Part shown: piece after piece, positions 47,172-53,112 of the stretch
Layout of the letters: every line of letters begins with the position of its first letter
How positions within the stretch are numbered: position 1 is the first letter of the stretch
NCBI GenBank assembly: GCA_041648665.1
Contig: JBAZOP010000011.1
Location: 1-53,112, forward strand
Reading direction: 5' to 3'
DNA: 53,112 bases
DNA from: a bacterium
GTDB taxonomy: Bacteria; UBA10199; 2-02-FULL-44-16; JAAZCA01
Notes under the pieces: generated by a model
Database searches by the model: none
What the model was told of the DNA's origin: nothing
The model's input: only the letters and a program-made list of their open reading frames with translations
Program-made: the position numbers and the translations under genes

Positions 47172-48221
47172 ATGGTCAGGCTCTATCAGAGGCGGGGATG
47201 GTGGCATGTGGATTACGTGCTTGAGGGGGTGCGGTTCCGCCATGCGCTCCGGGTCAGGTCACGGTCCGATGCGGAACTTCTCCGCTCCAAGTACGAGTCC
47301 GAAATCCTGAAGCGCAGACTGCAAGGCGACCTGCGCGGCGGGAAAGTCGTGGTAGTGACAGTGACAGAACTGGTCGAGCGATTCGACAAGTGGGCTGAGG
47401 CACACTACAGCGGCAGCGAGTATCAGGTGGTGCAGTCGGCGATCCGCCCGCTCCTGGACGTGGCCGGCAAGAAAGCGGTCGGGGCGTTCGGTCTGAGCGA
47501 CCTCAAGGCGGTTCGGGAACGTTTCTACGCCAAGGGGTGGACGCGGAAGACCATCAACGGCATGGTGTCAAGGGTCCGGCACATCTTCAAGTGGGGGGCC
47601 AGCAACGAACTCGTTCCGCCGGCCGTCTGCCAGACCCTGGCTGCGCTGACCGGGATGCGCAAAGGCGACGCGCCCGAAGGTGAACCTGTCCGGCCCGTGT
47701 CTGAAGAAGACATGCAGAAAACGCTCCCCGAACTCTCCCCTGTTGTCGCGGATATCGTCCGGCTCGTAGACCTGACGGGTGCGCGAACGGGCGAGATCGT
47801 CATCATGCGCCCGCGGGATCTCGACAGGTCCGAGACGCCCTGGACCTACCGCCCCGCCCATCACAAGACGGAACACCACGGGCACGACAGGCTCATCTAC
47901 CTGGGGCCACAGGCTCAACAGATAGTAGTGCGGTATCTGCTTCGGGACGCAGAGGCGTTCTGCTTCGTCCCTGAAGGGGGCACGGCCGCACATTACACCG
48001 TGGGGGTCATCAGGACTGCGATAGCGCGGGCATGTCGGCGTGCCGGGGTCAAGACGTGGACGCCCCACCAGTTGAGGCACAAGGCGGCGACGCGGCTCAG
48101 GAAAGAATACGGGATTGAGACGGCGCGGGTGGTGCTGGGTCAGCGGTCATCTGCGGTGACAGAACTATACGCTGAGGCTGACCGGGGTCGGGCTGCTCAG
48201 GCGGCGCGGGACTCTGGTTAG
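47172..48221 (+). CDS. int: Tyrosine integrase (349 aa)
   Basis: ATG at 47172 has GGAGGG 7 nt upstream; a TTG five codons earlier is less likely. Arm-binding N-terminus, core-binding domain about residues 62-160, catalytic domain after 170. Active residues are Arg205 (GARTGE), Lys232, His299 and Arg302 (PHQLRH) and nucleophile Tyr333 (TELYAE). Gln324 stands where His or Trp is usual (LGQRSS). It recombines attP with the host tRNA-Val gene. Confidence 0.94.
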   Translation: MVRLYQRRGWWHVDYVLEGVRFRHALRVRSRSDAELLRSKYESEILKRRLQGDLRGGKVVVVTVTELVERFDKWAEAHYSGSEYQVVQSAIRPLLDVAGKKAVGAFGLSDLKAVRERFYAKGWTRKTINGMVSRVRHIFKWGASNELVPPAVCQTLAALTGMRKGDAPEGEPVRPVSEEDMQKTLPELSPVVADIVRLVDLTGARTGEIVIMRPRDLDRSETPWTYRPAHHKTEHHGHDRLIYLGPQAQQIVVRYLLRDAEAFCFVPEGGTAAHYTVGVIRTAIARACRRAGVKTWTPHQLRHKAATRLRKEYGIETARVVLGQRSSAVTELYAEADRGRAAQAARDSG

Positions 48222-48345
48222 CACGGTAAAAGGGGCAGGCCGGAGGCAGCTCGTCGTGGTTCATGTGCGGGCAGGAAACCGTCTTGCGCCCGAACTCGTC
48301 GTGCAAAATGTGAGGCTTGCCACAGGTTCGGCAGTCACGCATCAT
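48097..48345 (-). CDS. Small zinc-motif protein overlapping the integrase end (82 aa)
   Basis: Starts MMRDCRTCGKPHILHDEFGR, then SCPHMNHDELPPACPFY, a plausible zinc knuckle (two Cys pairs and His). The last 40 residues overlap the integrase gene on the opposite strand and are Pro/Gln-rich, as expected of an antisense shadow. Only a weak ribosome site. The N-terminal half looks real; the stop position is less certain. Confidence 0.55.
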   Translation of the reverse strand: MMRDCRTCGKPHILHDEFGRKTVSCPHMNHDELPPACPFYRANQSPAPPEQPDPGQPQRIVLSPQMTADPAPPAPSQSRILS

Positions 48346-48411
48346 CGTTTTTCCGTCTCAGGGTGCAGGCGTAACCGTTTTGGGTGCGGTTGTATCGTTT
48401 TTCGGTACGGG

Positions 48412-48684
48412 TCATGTGTGGTCATCGTTTTCCGACGGTTCCCCGCGCTCAGAGTAGACCTGGATGCTCTTCAGGTCGCGCAGCGGCTCGAAGAACCACT
48501 CGCGGTCTTCGCCCCATTTGAGTTTCATCTTCTCGTCCGGGTCGCGCCTGCCCTCGCACATTCTGAGCCGCAAGCGCCCGCAGATCACGCACACGTCGAT
48601 CAGCACCTTGCCAACGTCCGCGTCGGCGGCGTAAATCCCCTTGTCGACAAACGTCTGCCAGTCGCAATCGTGCGTGCCGGGCAT
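48412..48684 (-). CDS. Small protein near the end of the leftward late operon (90 aa)
   Basis: Start MPGTHDCDWQTFVDKGIYAA at 48684 with GAGGGA upstream. CVICGRLRLRMC suggests a zinc site. The rest is acidic and aromatic (WGEDREWFFEPLRDLKSIQV). Not recognised. Confidence 0.72.
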   Translation of the reverse strand: MPGTHDCDWQTFVDKGIYAADADVGKVLIDVCVICGRLRLRMCEGRRDPDEKMKLKWGEDREWFFEPLRDLKSIQVYSERGEPSENDDHT

Positions 48685-48767
48685 CGTAGTATCCCTCACT
48701 GTAAACGTAGCGGACTTTACTACGGCCTGTGGATAGGAATGTCGCCTTTACCAGTCGAGTGGAGACG

Positions 48768-49145
48768 TTACGGTCGTTCCCGCATGTTGCGGCAGACCGC
48801 GGCGATATGGTCGCACAGAGATTCGATAAACCGCCCGAACTCCGGGTGCTTTGCCTCAAGGTCGTCGAGCTTGCAGTCGCACTGGTCGGCCAGCTTGAAC
48901 AGCACACAGTGGCAGACCTCGTGGTCTGCGAGCATCTGGACGCTCGGCCCCTTGTCCGGTGCGCTCTGATTCAGTTGCAGAATGTAAGTAGACCAGTTGA
49001 GCGAACGCACGGCCCTCGCCCATATGTTCTTCATCCGTGCGTTGGGCAGGACGGCGACCTCTATCCATTCGGCGTTCAGGAGTTGCGAGTTCTTCGCCTC
49101 GATGACCGCGTTGCGCCAGAGCTCAAGTGCTGCGGATTTCTTCAT
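48768..49145 (-). CDS. HExxH-containing zincin-like protein (125 aa)
   Basis: GGGGAATGAC precedes the ATG. Residues 70-85 read VQMLADHEVCHCVLFKLAD; HEVCH is an HExxH zinc-protease-type motif on a helix. SLNWSTYILQLNQSAPDKGP precedes it and DLEAKHPEFGRF follows, where a third ligand (Glu or His) could lie. Small phage zincin-like proteins of this form exist, with unproven activity. Confidence 0.7.
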   Translation of the reverse strand: MKKSAALELWRNAVIEAKNSQLLNAEWIEVAVLPNARMKNIWARAVRSLNWSTYILQLNQSAPDKGPSVQMLADHEVCHCVLFKLADQCDCKLDDLEAKHPEFGRFIESLCDHIAAVCRNMRERP

Positions 49146-49154
49146 GTCATTCCC

Positions 49155-49937
49155 CTACACGCTGACGTGTGCGTCTTTTCTCTTGCCGTCCAGACGGATG
49201 CGCGGGCTGCCGACTTTCTGAGGCGGGTACGTCTTCCGCACGGCATACCGACTGCGACCCAGATAGCCCCCGGTGCCGACAAACAGCTTCTTGGTCTCGA
49301 CCACGATGTTGTTCTGCAGGTCCATGCGGTACAGGAGTGAGGGAAACGCGACGATCTGGTGTGTGTGCGCCGCGATGTAGATGTCGGCGTCGCACACCTC
49401 CGCGAGTCGCGCCAGGTTGTTGGCCTTGCCCCCCATGAGTCGCCCGCCGCCCGTCCCGTGCGTCGCGTAGATGCCGTAGGCTACGCGCTTGGCGTGTCGG
49501 GATGATTTACCCAGACTCACCTTCAGGTAGATTTCGTCCGGAGCGTAATAGACCCCCAGTCGCCCGGCGATCTCCTTCGTGATATCCACGCCCACGGAGC
49601 GCGATATCCGATGCTCGTGGTTCCCCCCGGTCATGGCCAGGATGCGGCTACGTACGGGCCAGAAGGTTTCGACGATGGTGTCCTTCTGCTTATCGACGAT
49701 GTACTCTTCGTCGTACGTGTCGGACACGGAATCGATGATCGCGGTGTTGCAGAGGTCGCCCAGCAAGAGGATGTAGGTGTCGGGGGTCTTCTCGATGAAG
49801 TCAAGGTAGGCTTTGAGCTTGGCGCGTTGCAGGGCACGGTCGCCGTCGTGGAGGTCGGCCATCGGGTAGAGGTAGCAGGCCGTGAGGCCGGTAGGCAGTT
49901 CTACGGCGTGAATCTGTGCGATGGTGCGGTCTGCCAC
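49155..49937 (-). CDS. Metallophosphoesterase (260 aa)
   Basis: GTG start with GAGGCCC upstream. Calcineurin-like motifs in order: ADLHDGD (Asp28, His30), LLGDLCN, GGNHEHR, ATHGTGGG and AAHTHQ. The C-terminus is basic. Soluble. Phage enzymes of this class act as phosphodiesterases or phosphatases on nucleic acids or nucleotides; the substrate here is unknown. Confidence 0.9.
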   Translation of the reverse strand: MADRTIAQIHAVELPTGLTACYLYPMADLHDGDRALQRAKLKAYLDFIEKTPDTYILLLGDLCNTAIIDSVSDTYDEEYIVDKQKDTIVETFWPVRSRILAMTGGNHEHRISRSVGVDITKEIAGRLGVYYAPDEIYLKVSLGKSSRHAKRVAYGIYATHGTGGGRLMGGKANNLARLAEVCDADIYIAAHTHQIVAFPSLLYRMDLQNNIVVETKKLFVGTGGYLGRSRYAVRKTYPPQKVGSPRIRLDGKRKDAHVSV

Positions 49938-49954
49938 GATAGGGCCTCGAAATC

Positions 49955-50000
49955 GTCCCTCCCCGCCTCCCGGTGTTCCCCCACTCGGACGGGGAGGGAC
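49955..50000 (-). other. Perfect 11-bp inverted repeat between two late genes
   Basis: GTCCCTCCCCG (49955-49965) and complement (49990-50000), 24-nt loop, in the 69-bp gap before the phosphoesterase. No T-run. Likely an mRNA processing or pausing element. Confidence 0.5.
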
Positions 50001-50006
50001 TAGCCT

Positions 50007-50348
50007 TCACCCCTTCACACAATCGACCACGGTTTTGACGACGCGGAGGATCCACGCAACGGCCTCCCACCTTACGTCGTCCATCGCCATTACGGCCGCG
50101 TTCATCAGGTGTTGCGCCTTGCGGGAGATATCCCGCTTCTCGCGTTCGGTCATGTTGCCGCAGTGCTCTGCCAGCGCGACGCAATAGTCGGTGTTGCCCT
50201 CCTCAAACTGTCCGAGCCAGAGGCAGAACTTCTGCTCCGGCATGCGGATCAGGACCGGCAACCACGGTATCACGGCGCGGATGATGGGTCCGTAGCCGCG
50301 CGTCGCGGAGAGGCGTTCCAGGAACGCCGTAGCATCGTCCAGGGTCAC
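50007..50348 (-). CDS. Unknown helical protein (113 aa)
   Basis: GTG start. Helical with an aromatic part (GPIIRAVIPWLPVLIRMPEQ, KFCLWLGQFEEGNTDY), ending in a helix (DVRWEAVAWILRVVKTVVDC). One amphipathic or membrane-associated helix is possible at 20-35. Not recognised. Confidence 0.68.
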   Translation of the reverse strand: MTLDDATAFLERLSATRGYGPIIRAVIPWLPVLIRMPEQKFCLWLGQFEEGNTDYCVALAEHCGNMTEREKRDISRKAQHLMNAAVMAMDDVRWEAVAWILRVVKTVVDCVKG

Positions 50349-50384
50349 GGGAGTATTCCCGCGTCACGGTCCCCATGAGTGCGC

Positions 50385-51242
50385 TCACACCTTCGAGTCT
50401 ACGAAGTCCCGGACGAGCGTTTCGGTCCCGTCCGCCTTGGCCTTCTCAGCTATCGTGCTGGTGATAGCAGTGCCCGCCGTCGGGTCTTGGACCTTGACCT
50501 GTTCGGTGCTCTTGACAAACAGGCTGTTGATGTATTCGAGCTTGCCGGTCTTCTTGGCCCAGTAGATGAGCAGGGCCAGGATCGCGATGAAGCCCAGGAG
50601 CGCAAGCCAGTTGTAGAAGGCGAACGCAATCAAAATGACGCCTGAGCCGCCGACGACGGCAGACAAGAGGATGTCGCGCTTCCACCAGTAGAGCAGCCCG
50701 GCCGCAACGAGACACAAGATGCCCGCCCCCGCGATCAGCCACGCTTCCTGTCCGTCGGGCAACTTGACGCGGAGCTTGCTCTTGTTCGTGTCGCTGTTGA
50801 TGCCGTTCTCGTCGATGTTCACATCGGGCACGCCCGGCTCGAACCCCTCCGACTTACCGGAGTTGTCGTGTTGCGTCGGTCCCTTACCCTCATAGTCGCC
50901 CGCGTATTTCGACTTGTCGGACTTGGACTCCAGACCTTCCTCGACAACAACCTGCGGCACGTACCCGGGCGGGAGGACGAATTCCCCCCCGCCAAACCAC
51001 ATCTTGGTCGGGAGCGGCTCCTTTTCCGGCTCGCTGGGCGACGTTGGGGGCACCGGCGCAAGAACGGGAGCGGGCTTGGGAACCAACGTAAGGGTCGTCC
51101 GCTTACCGACCTTCTCTTCCGCGGTATCCGTCTGCTTGTTGAACTGAGCGGCCACTTCCCCGCCCTTGTTCTCGATGCGGTTCGCACACCCGGCCACCAC
51201 CAGGCACAGCACGAGCATCAGCATCACCCATACGTAGCGCAT
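50385..51242 (-). CDS. Lipoprotein with C-terminal membrane helices (285 aa)
   Basis: Start MRYVWVMLMLVLCLVVAGCA at 51242 with AAAGGAGGG upstream. LVVAGC is a lipobox, so Cys19 would be lipidated. A Pro-rich, disordered region with GGGEFVLPPGYVPQVVVEE follows. From about residue 165 come three or four hydrophobic helices (WLIAGAGILCLVAAGLLYWW, LLSAVVGGSGVILIAFAFYN, WLALLGFIAILALLIYW). The last 50 residues are soluble. It is preceded by its own promoter. Role in host-envelope interaction or lysis likely. Confidence 0.78.
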   Translation of the reverse strand: MRYVWVMLMLVLCLVVAGCANRIENKGGEVAAQFNKQTDTAEEKVGKRTTLTLVPKPAPVLAPVPPTSPSEPEKEPLPTKMWFGGGEFVLPPGYVPQVVVEEGLESKSDKSKYAGDYEGKGPTQHDNSGKSEGFEPGVPDVNIDENGINSDTNKSKLRVKLPDGQEAWLIAGAGILCLVAAGLLYWWKRDILLSAVVGGSGVILIAFAFYNWLALLGFIAILALLIYWAKKTGKLEYINSLFVKSTEQVKVQDPTAGTAITSTIAEKAKADGTETLVRDFVDSKV

Positions 51243-51271
51243 ATGACCCTCCTTTGGCACAATCTGTGGGA

Positions 51272-51299
51272 AGATTAACCTACTTTGGCGACTTGTCAA
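51272..51299 (-). promoter_or_regulatory. Sigma70-type promoter of the lipoprotein gene
   Basis: Minus strand TTGACA (51299-51294), 16 bp, TAATCT (51277-51272), then a 29-nt leader with AAAGGAGGG. Independent expression of the lipoprotein, perhaps in the prophage. Confidence 0.75.
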
Positions 51300-51308
51300 G
51301 CAGAATTT

Positions 51309-51524
51309 TTAGTGAATTGCCTGTATCGTCAGGGCGATGCCCGCCCCGACGCCCCCTGAGACGGCGGCCCCGACGAATAGCCACCAGAGCTTCGCCCAGG
51401 GCGCGGCATGCCGCTTCAAGCAGTCTTCCTTCGTCATGAACTTTCCATTGTTCACGGTCTGTTTAATCAGAGCCACGTCGATTTGAATACTGGTAAGAAT
51501 CTGGTCGCGTTCGCTATCGTTCAT
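51309..51524 (-). CDS. XhlA-like coiled-coil/membrane protein (71 aa)
   Basis: ATG overlaps the giant-protein stop (ATGA). Residues 5-35 are a coiled coil (DQILTSIQIDVALIKQTVNN) and residues 45-68 a membrane helix (LWWLFVGAAVSGGVGAGIAL). This layout matches the XhlA/haemolysin-type phage proteins that act with holins. It sits at the 3' end of the structural genes, as lysis genes often do. Confidence 0.72.
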   Translation of the reverse strand: MNDSERDQILTSIQIDVALIKQTVNNGKFMTKEDCLKRHAAPWAKLWWLFVGAAVSGGVGAGIALTIQAIH

Positions 51525-53112
51525 GGCGTGGCTCCGTTGAGTGCCTTCTGGATTTCCTCATATGAGAGCTTCTGCCCGCCCCCCGTGTCTTTGGGGGCGT
51601 AGAGGGCCTTTTGGATGTCCTGATAGGAGAGGGTGTTGCTCTGTTTCTTCTTGCCTTTGGCGGGCATGATGAACTCGCGGACGATCCCCATGGCGGCATT
51701 GGCGGGCAGTCCGAGCAGCGTACCGATTCCCCTGACGAGTCCGTAGCTTCCCTCGACCAAGTCCTTCGTGCTGCGTTGGTAGCCCTTCCATCGGCCCGAC
51801 TTCACCCGGTCATCTTTGGCAAGCCCAAACAGTCCCCCAAACAGTTGTTTCAATCCGCCGCCCGATTCCATCAGAACGCGGGCAATCGGGTGTTCAAATA
51901 CATCGATGCCTTGTGTCTTGTAACGCTTGGACGCGATGTAGCTGTCGATGAGTTGGCCGTAGCCGATGAAGATTTGGGCCAGGTTCTGAACCGTGCCGAG
52001 GGTATATGCCTTCAGCCGTCCCTCGGGATCCTCAGACGTTTCCTTGCCGACAAGGGCCGGGAGCTTGCGTCTCAGCCGTTTCCACTCCTCTTGCACCGCC
52101 GCCACGCCCAATCCCTGCAATGCGAAGATGATGACCGCCTTCAGCATCCGCCCGTGGTTGCGGATGTTGCGGGGATCGTGCTTGATGTCGTCGGCGACGC
52201 GTACGAAGTGGTTGTACATCGTGTTCAACTGGCCCCGAAACAGGCTGAACATGCCCCGGAGAATCGGATTGCGGCTGCCGCTGCGTTCCAGTTCCGATGC
52301 GTGTTCCGCGCCGGGCAGCGGCGTCTGCGTGTCGTTGACCAGTTGCTCAGTGATCCGCGCGACCTCCTGCCAGTACTCCGGTGAGCCGGGTTGCAGTTGT
52401 CCTTCAGCCGTCACGCGGGCCTGTGCCGTGCCCCAGGCGACCTTCGCGACGGCGCGGTCGCCCCAGGATATCGGGGCCAGCGTCTTGTCCCATCCCGACG
52501 AGCCGAAGACCGCCGTTACCGCTTCTTCCAGTCCGCCCGTTCCCGGCGTCACCAATCCCGCAGGACTGCCGTGGTAACGCAACCAGAGCAGCGGGGAATG
52601 CTGGTCCACAAACTCTCTAAAACTCATGTCATCCTGGGCCAACTGGCTGAAACCGTTCGCCACTTCACCTATGGACGATTCTTGCAGAAGGTTTAATGTG
52701 CCGAATATCTGAATGGCTATGCTGGGTGGGTTCAGGCCCATGATCCCGCGCGTACCGAGCCGGGTGAGGGTATTGGTGATGCGGTTCAGGTTGTCGCTTG
52801 GGGCCGTGATGTCGAGGCCCGCATAGTCCCGGACGTAGCGGTTGAGGGCGTGCAGCAGTTGACGCCCGCGCCTGCGCCCGAACGCGGAGCGCATGGCTTC
52901 CTGAAACCCTACATTGTCCAGCAGCCGTACCGCGTCCAGACTGGGGGCGTACTGTCCGATGTAGCTCGACATGCGGACGATTTGTTCGACGTGGTTCTCC
53001 ATCCATCCCGTCGAGAGCGTCAACGGCGTCTTGCCGCCCTTGCGTTGCTTGAAGATGCCCTGATCGCTCAGGTCGTGCTCCGCCCATCCCCGCAACAGGG
53101 CCATAGGCTCCT
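51521..53112 (-). CDS. Giant late protein, C-terminal part (right-edge copy)
   Basis: Continuation of the frame that begins at 4035. The part 52450-51521 supplies the last 309 residues, while 53112-52451 duplicates what is seen at 662-1. A hydrophobic-helical section reads IIFALQGLGVAAVQEEWKRL, then LGTVQNLAQIFIGYGQLIDS and VRGIGTLLGLPANAAMGIVR. The C-terminus has a repeated motif: LSYQDIQKALYAP and LSYEEIQKALNGA. This doublet may be a docking signal. Membrane-active C-terminal helices fit an ejection protein. Confidence 0.85.
   Translation of the reverse strand, partial: EPMALLRGWAEHDLSDQGIFKQRKGGKTPLTLSTGWMENHVEQIVRMSSYIGQYAPSLDAVRLLDNVGFQEAMRSAFGRRRGRQLLHALNRYVRDYAGLDITAPSDNLNRITNTLTRLGTRGIMGLNPPSIAIQIFGTLNLLQESSIGEVANGFSQLAQDDMSFREFVDQHSPLLWLRYHGSPAGLVTPGTGGLEEAVTAVFGSSGWDKTLAPISWGDRAVAKVAWGTAQARVTAEGQLQPGSPEYWQEVARITEQLVNDTQTPLPGAEHASELERSGSRNPILRGMFSLFRGQLNTMYNHFVRVADDIKHDPRNIRNHGRMLKAVIIFALQGLGVAAVQEEWKRLRRKLPALVGKETSEDPEGRLKAYTLGTVQNLAQIFIGYGQLIDSYIASKRYKTQGIDVFEHPIARVLMESGGGLKQLFGGLFGLAKDDRVKSGRWKGYQRSTKDLVEGSYGLVRGIGTLLGLPANAAMGIVREFIMPAKGKKKQSNTLSYQDIQKALYAPKDTGGGQKLSYEEIQKALNGATP
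52451..53112. repeat. Right copy of the 662-bp imperfect terminal direct repeat
   Basis: Counterpart of 1-662. Differences cluster between positions 61 and 540 of the repeat; the first 60 and last 122 positions are identical. The unique circular length is 52,450 bp. Confidence 0.95.

Noticed and set aside
1..53112. CRISPR array, insertion sequence or transposase
   Set aside because: No regularly spaced repeats and no transposase-like gene seen.

Overview
The window is essentially the complete genome of a temperate, short-tailed (podovirus-like) phage. The last 662 bases (52451-53112) repeat the first 662 with 20 mismatches, 18 of them silent. The largest reading frame runs leftwards off position 1 and re-enters in frame at 52450, so the molecule closes into a circle or circularly permuted map of about 52,450 bp. 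GC content is high. A TIGR03790-like protein and a secreted protein with a PEP-CTERM tail suggest a Gram-negative host with an exosortase system, for example the Planctomycetota/Verrucomicrobiota group. The host assignment is inference.

Late region, minus strand, 29.8 kb down to 1 and on through 53.1 to 48.1 kb. In transcription order: small leader genes, a Met-type tRNA, terminase (24.6-26.3 kb), small membrane proteins, portal, scaffold, major capsid protein, a 1048-aa beta-repeat protein, adaptor-like and decoration proteins, a nozzle-like protein, two ejection-type proteins and a 1654-aa giant protein crossing the map junction. After the junction come an XhlA-like protein, a lipoprotein, a metallophosphoesterase and small genes. 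Genes are packed with ATGA or TGATG overlaps and purine-rich ribosome sites, often GAGGGG. Inside this operon sits an independent unit (11.99-13.16 kb) with its own promoter and terminator. It encodes a C39-like secreted protease with a PEP-CTERM signal and a cysteine-rich partner.

Early region, minus strand, 45.8 to 32.0 kb: many small proteins, an RlpA-like barrel protein, a recombination pair (annealing-type protein and Cas4/RecB-like nuclease), a RusA-like resolvase, two DNA methyltransferases, a Gp37/Gp68 radical-SAM-like protein, a nuclease, a replication initiator-like protein and a DnaB-type helicase. One methyltransferase gene carries a second long gene in another frame of the same strand. 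A 535-bp gene-free stretch at 42.69-43.23 kb is full of long inverted repeats and may encode a large structured RNA.

Lysogeny region, plus strand, 45.9-48.2 kb: an excisionase-like HTH gene inside a 49-bp perfect inverted repeat, a CI-like repressor that lacks the self-cleavage dyad, an attP site made of the 3' half of a tRNA-Val(CAC) gene flanked by TGTGCC-N5-TGTGCC arm sites, and a tyrosine integrase. Inverting the 131 bp between the repeats would rebuild a canonical excisionase gene on the opposite strand, so this looks like a DNA-inversion switch. A second plus-strand cluster (30.8-32.0 kb) starts from a clear promoter at the end of a 955-bp non-coding region that shares arm-site-like motifs with attP.
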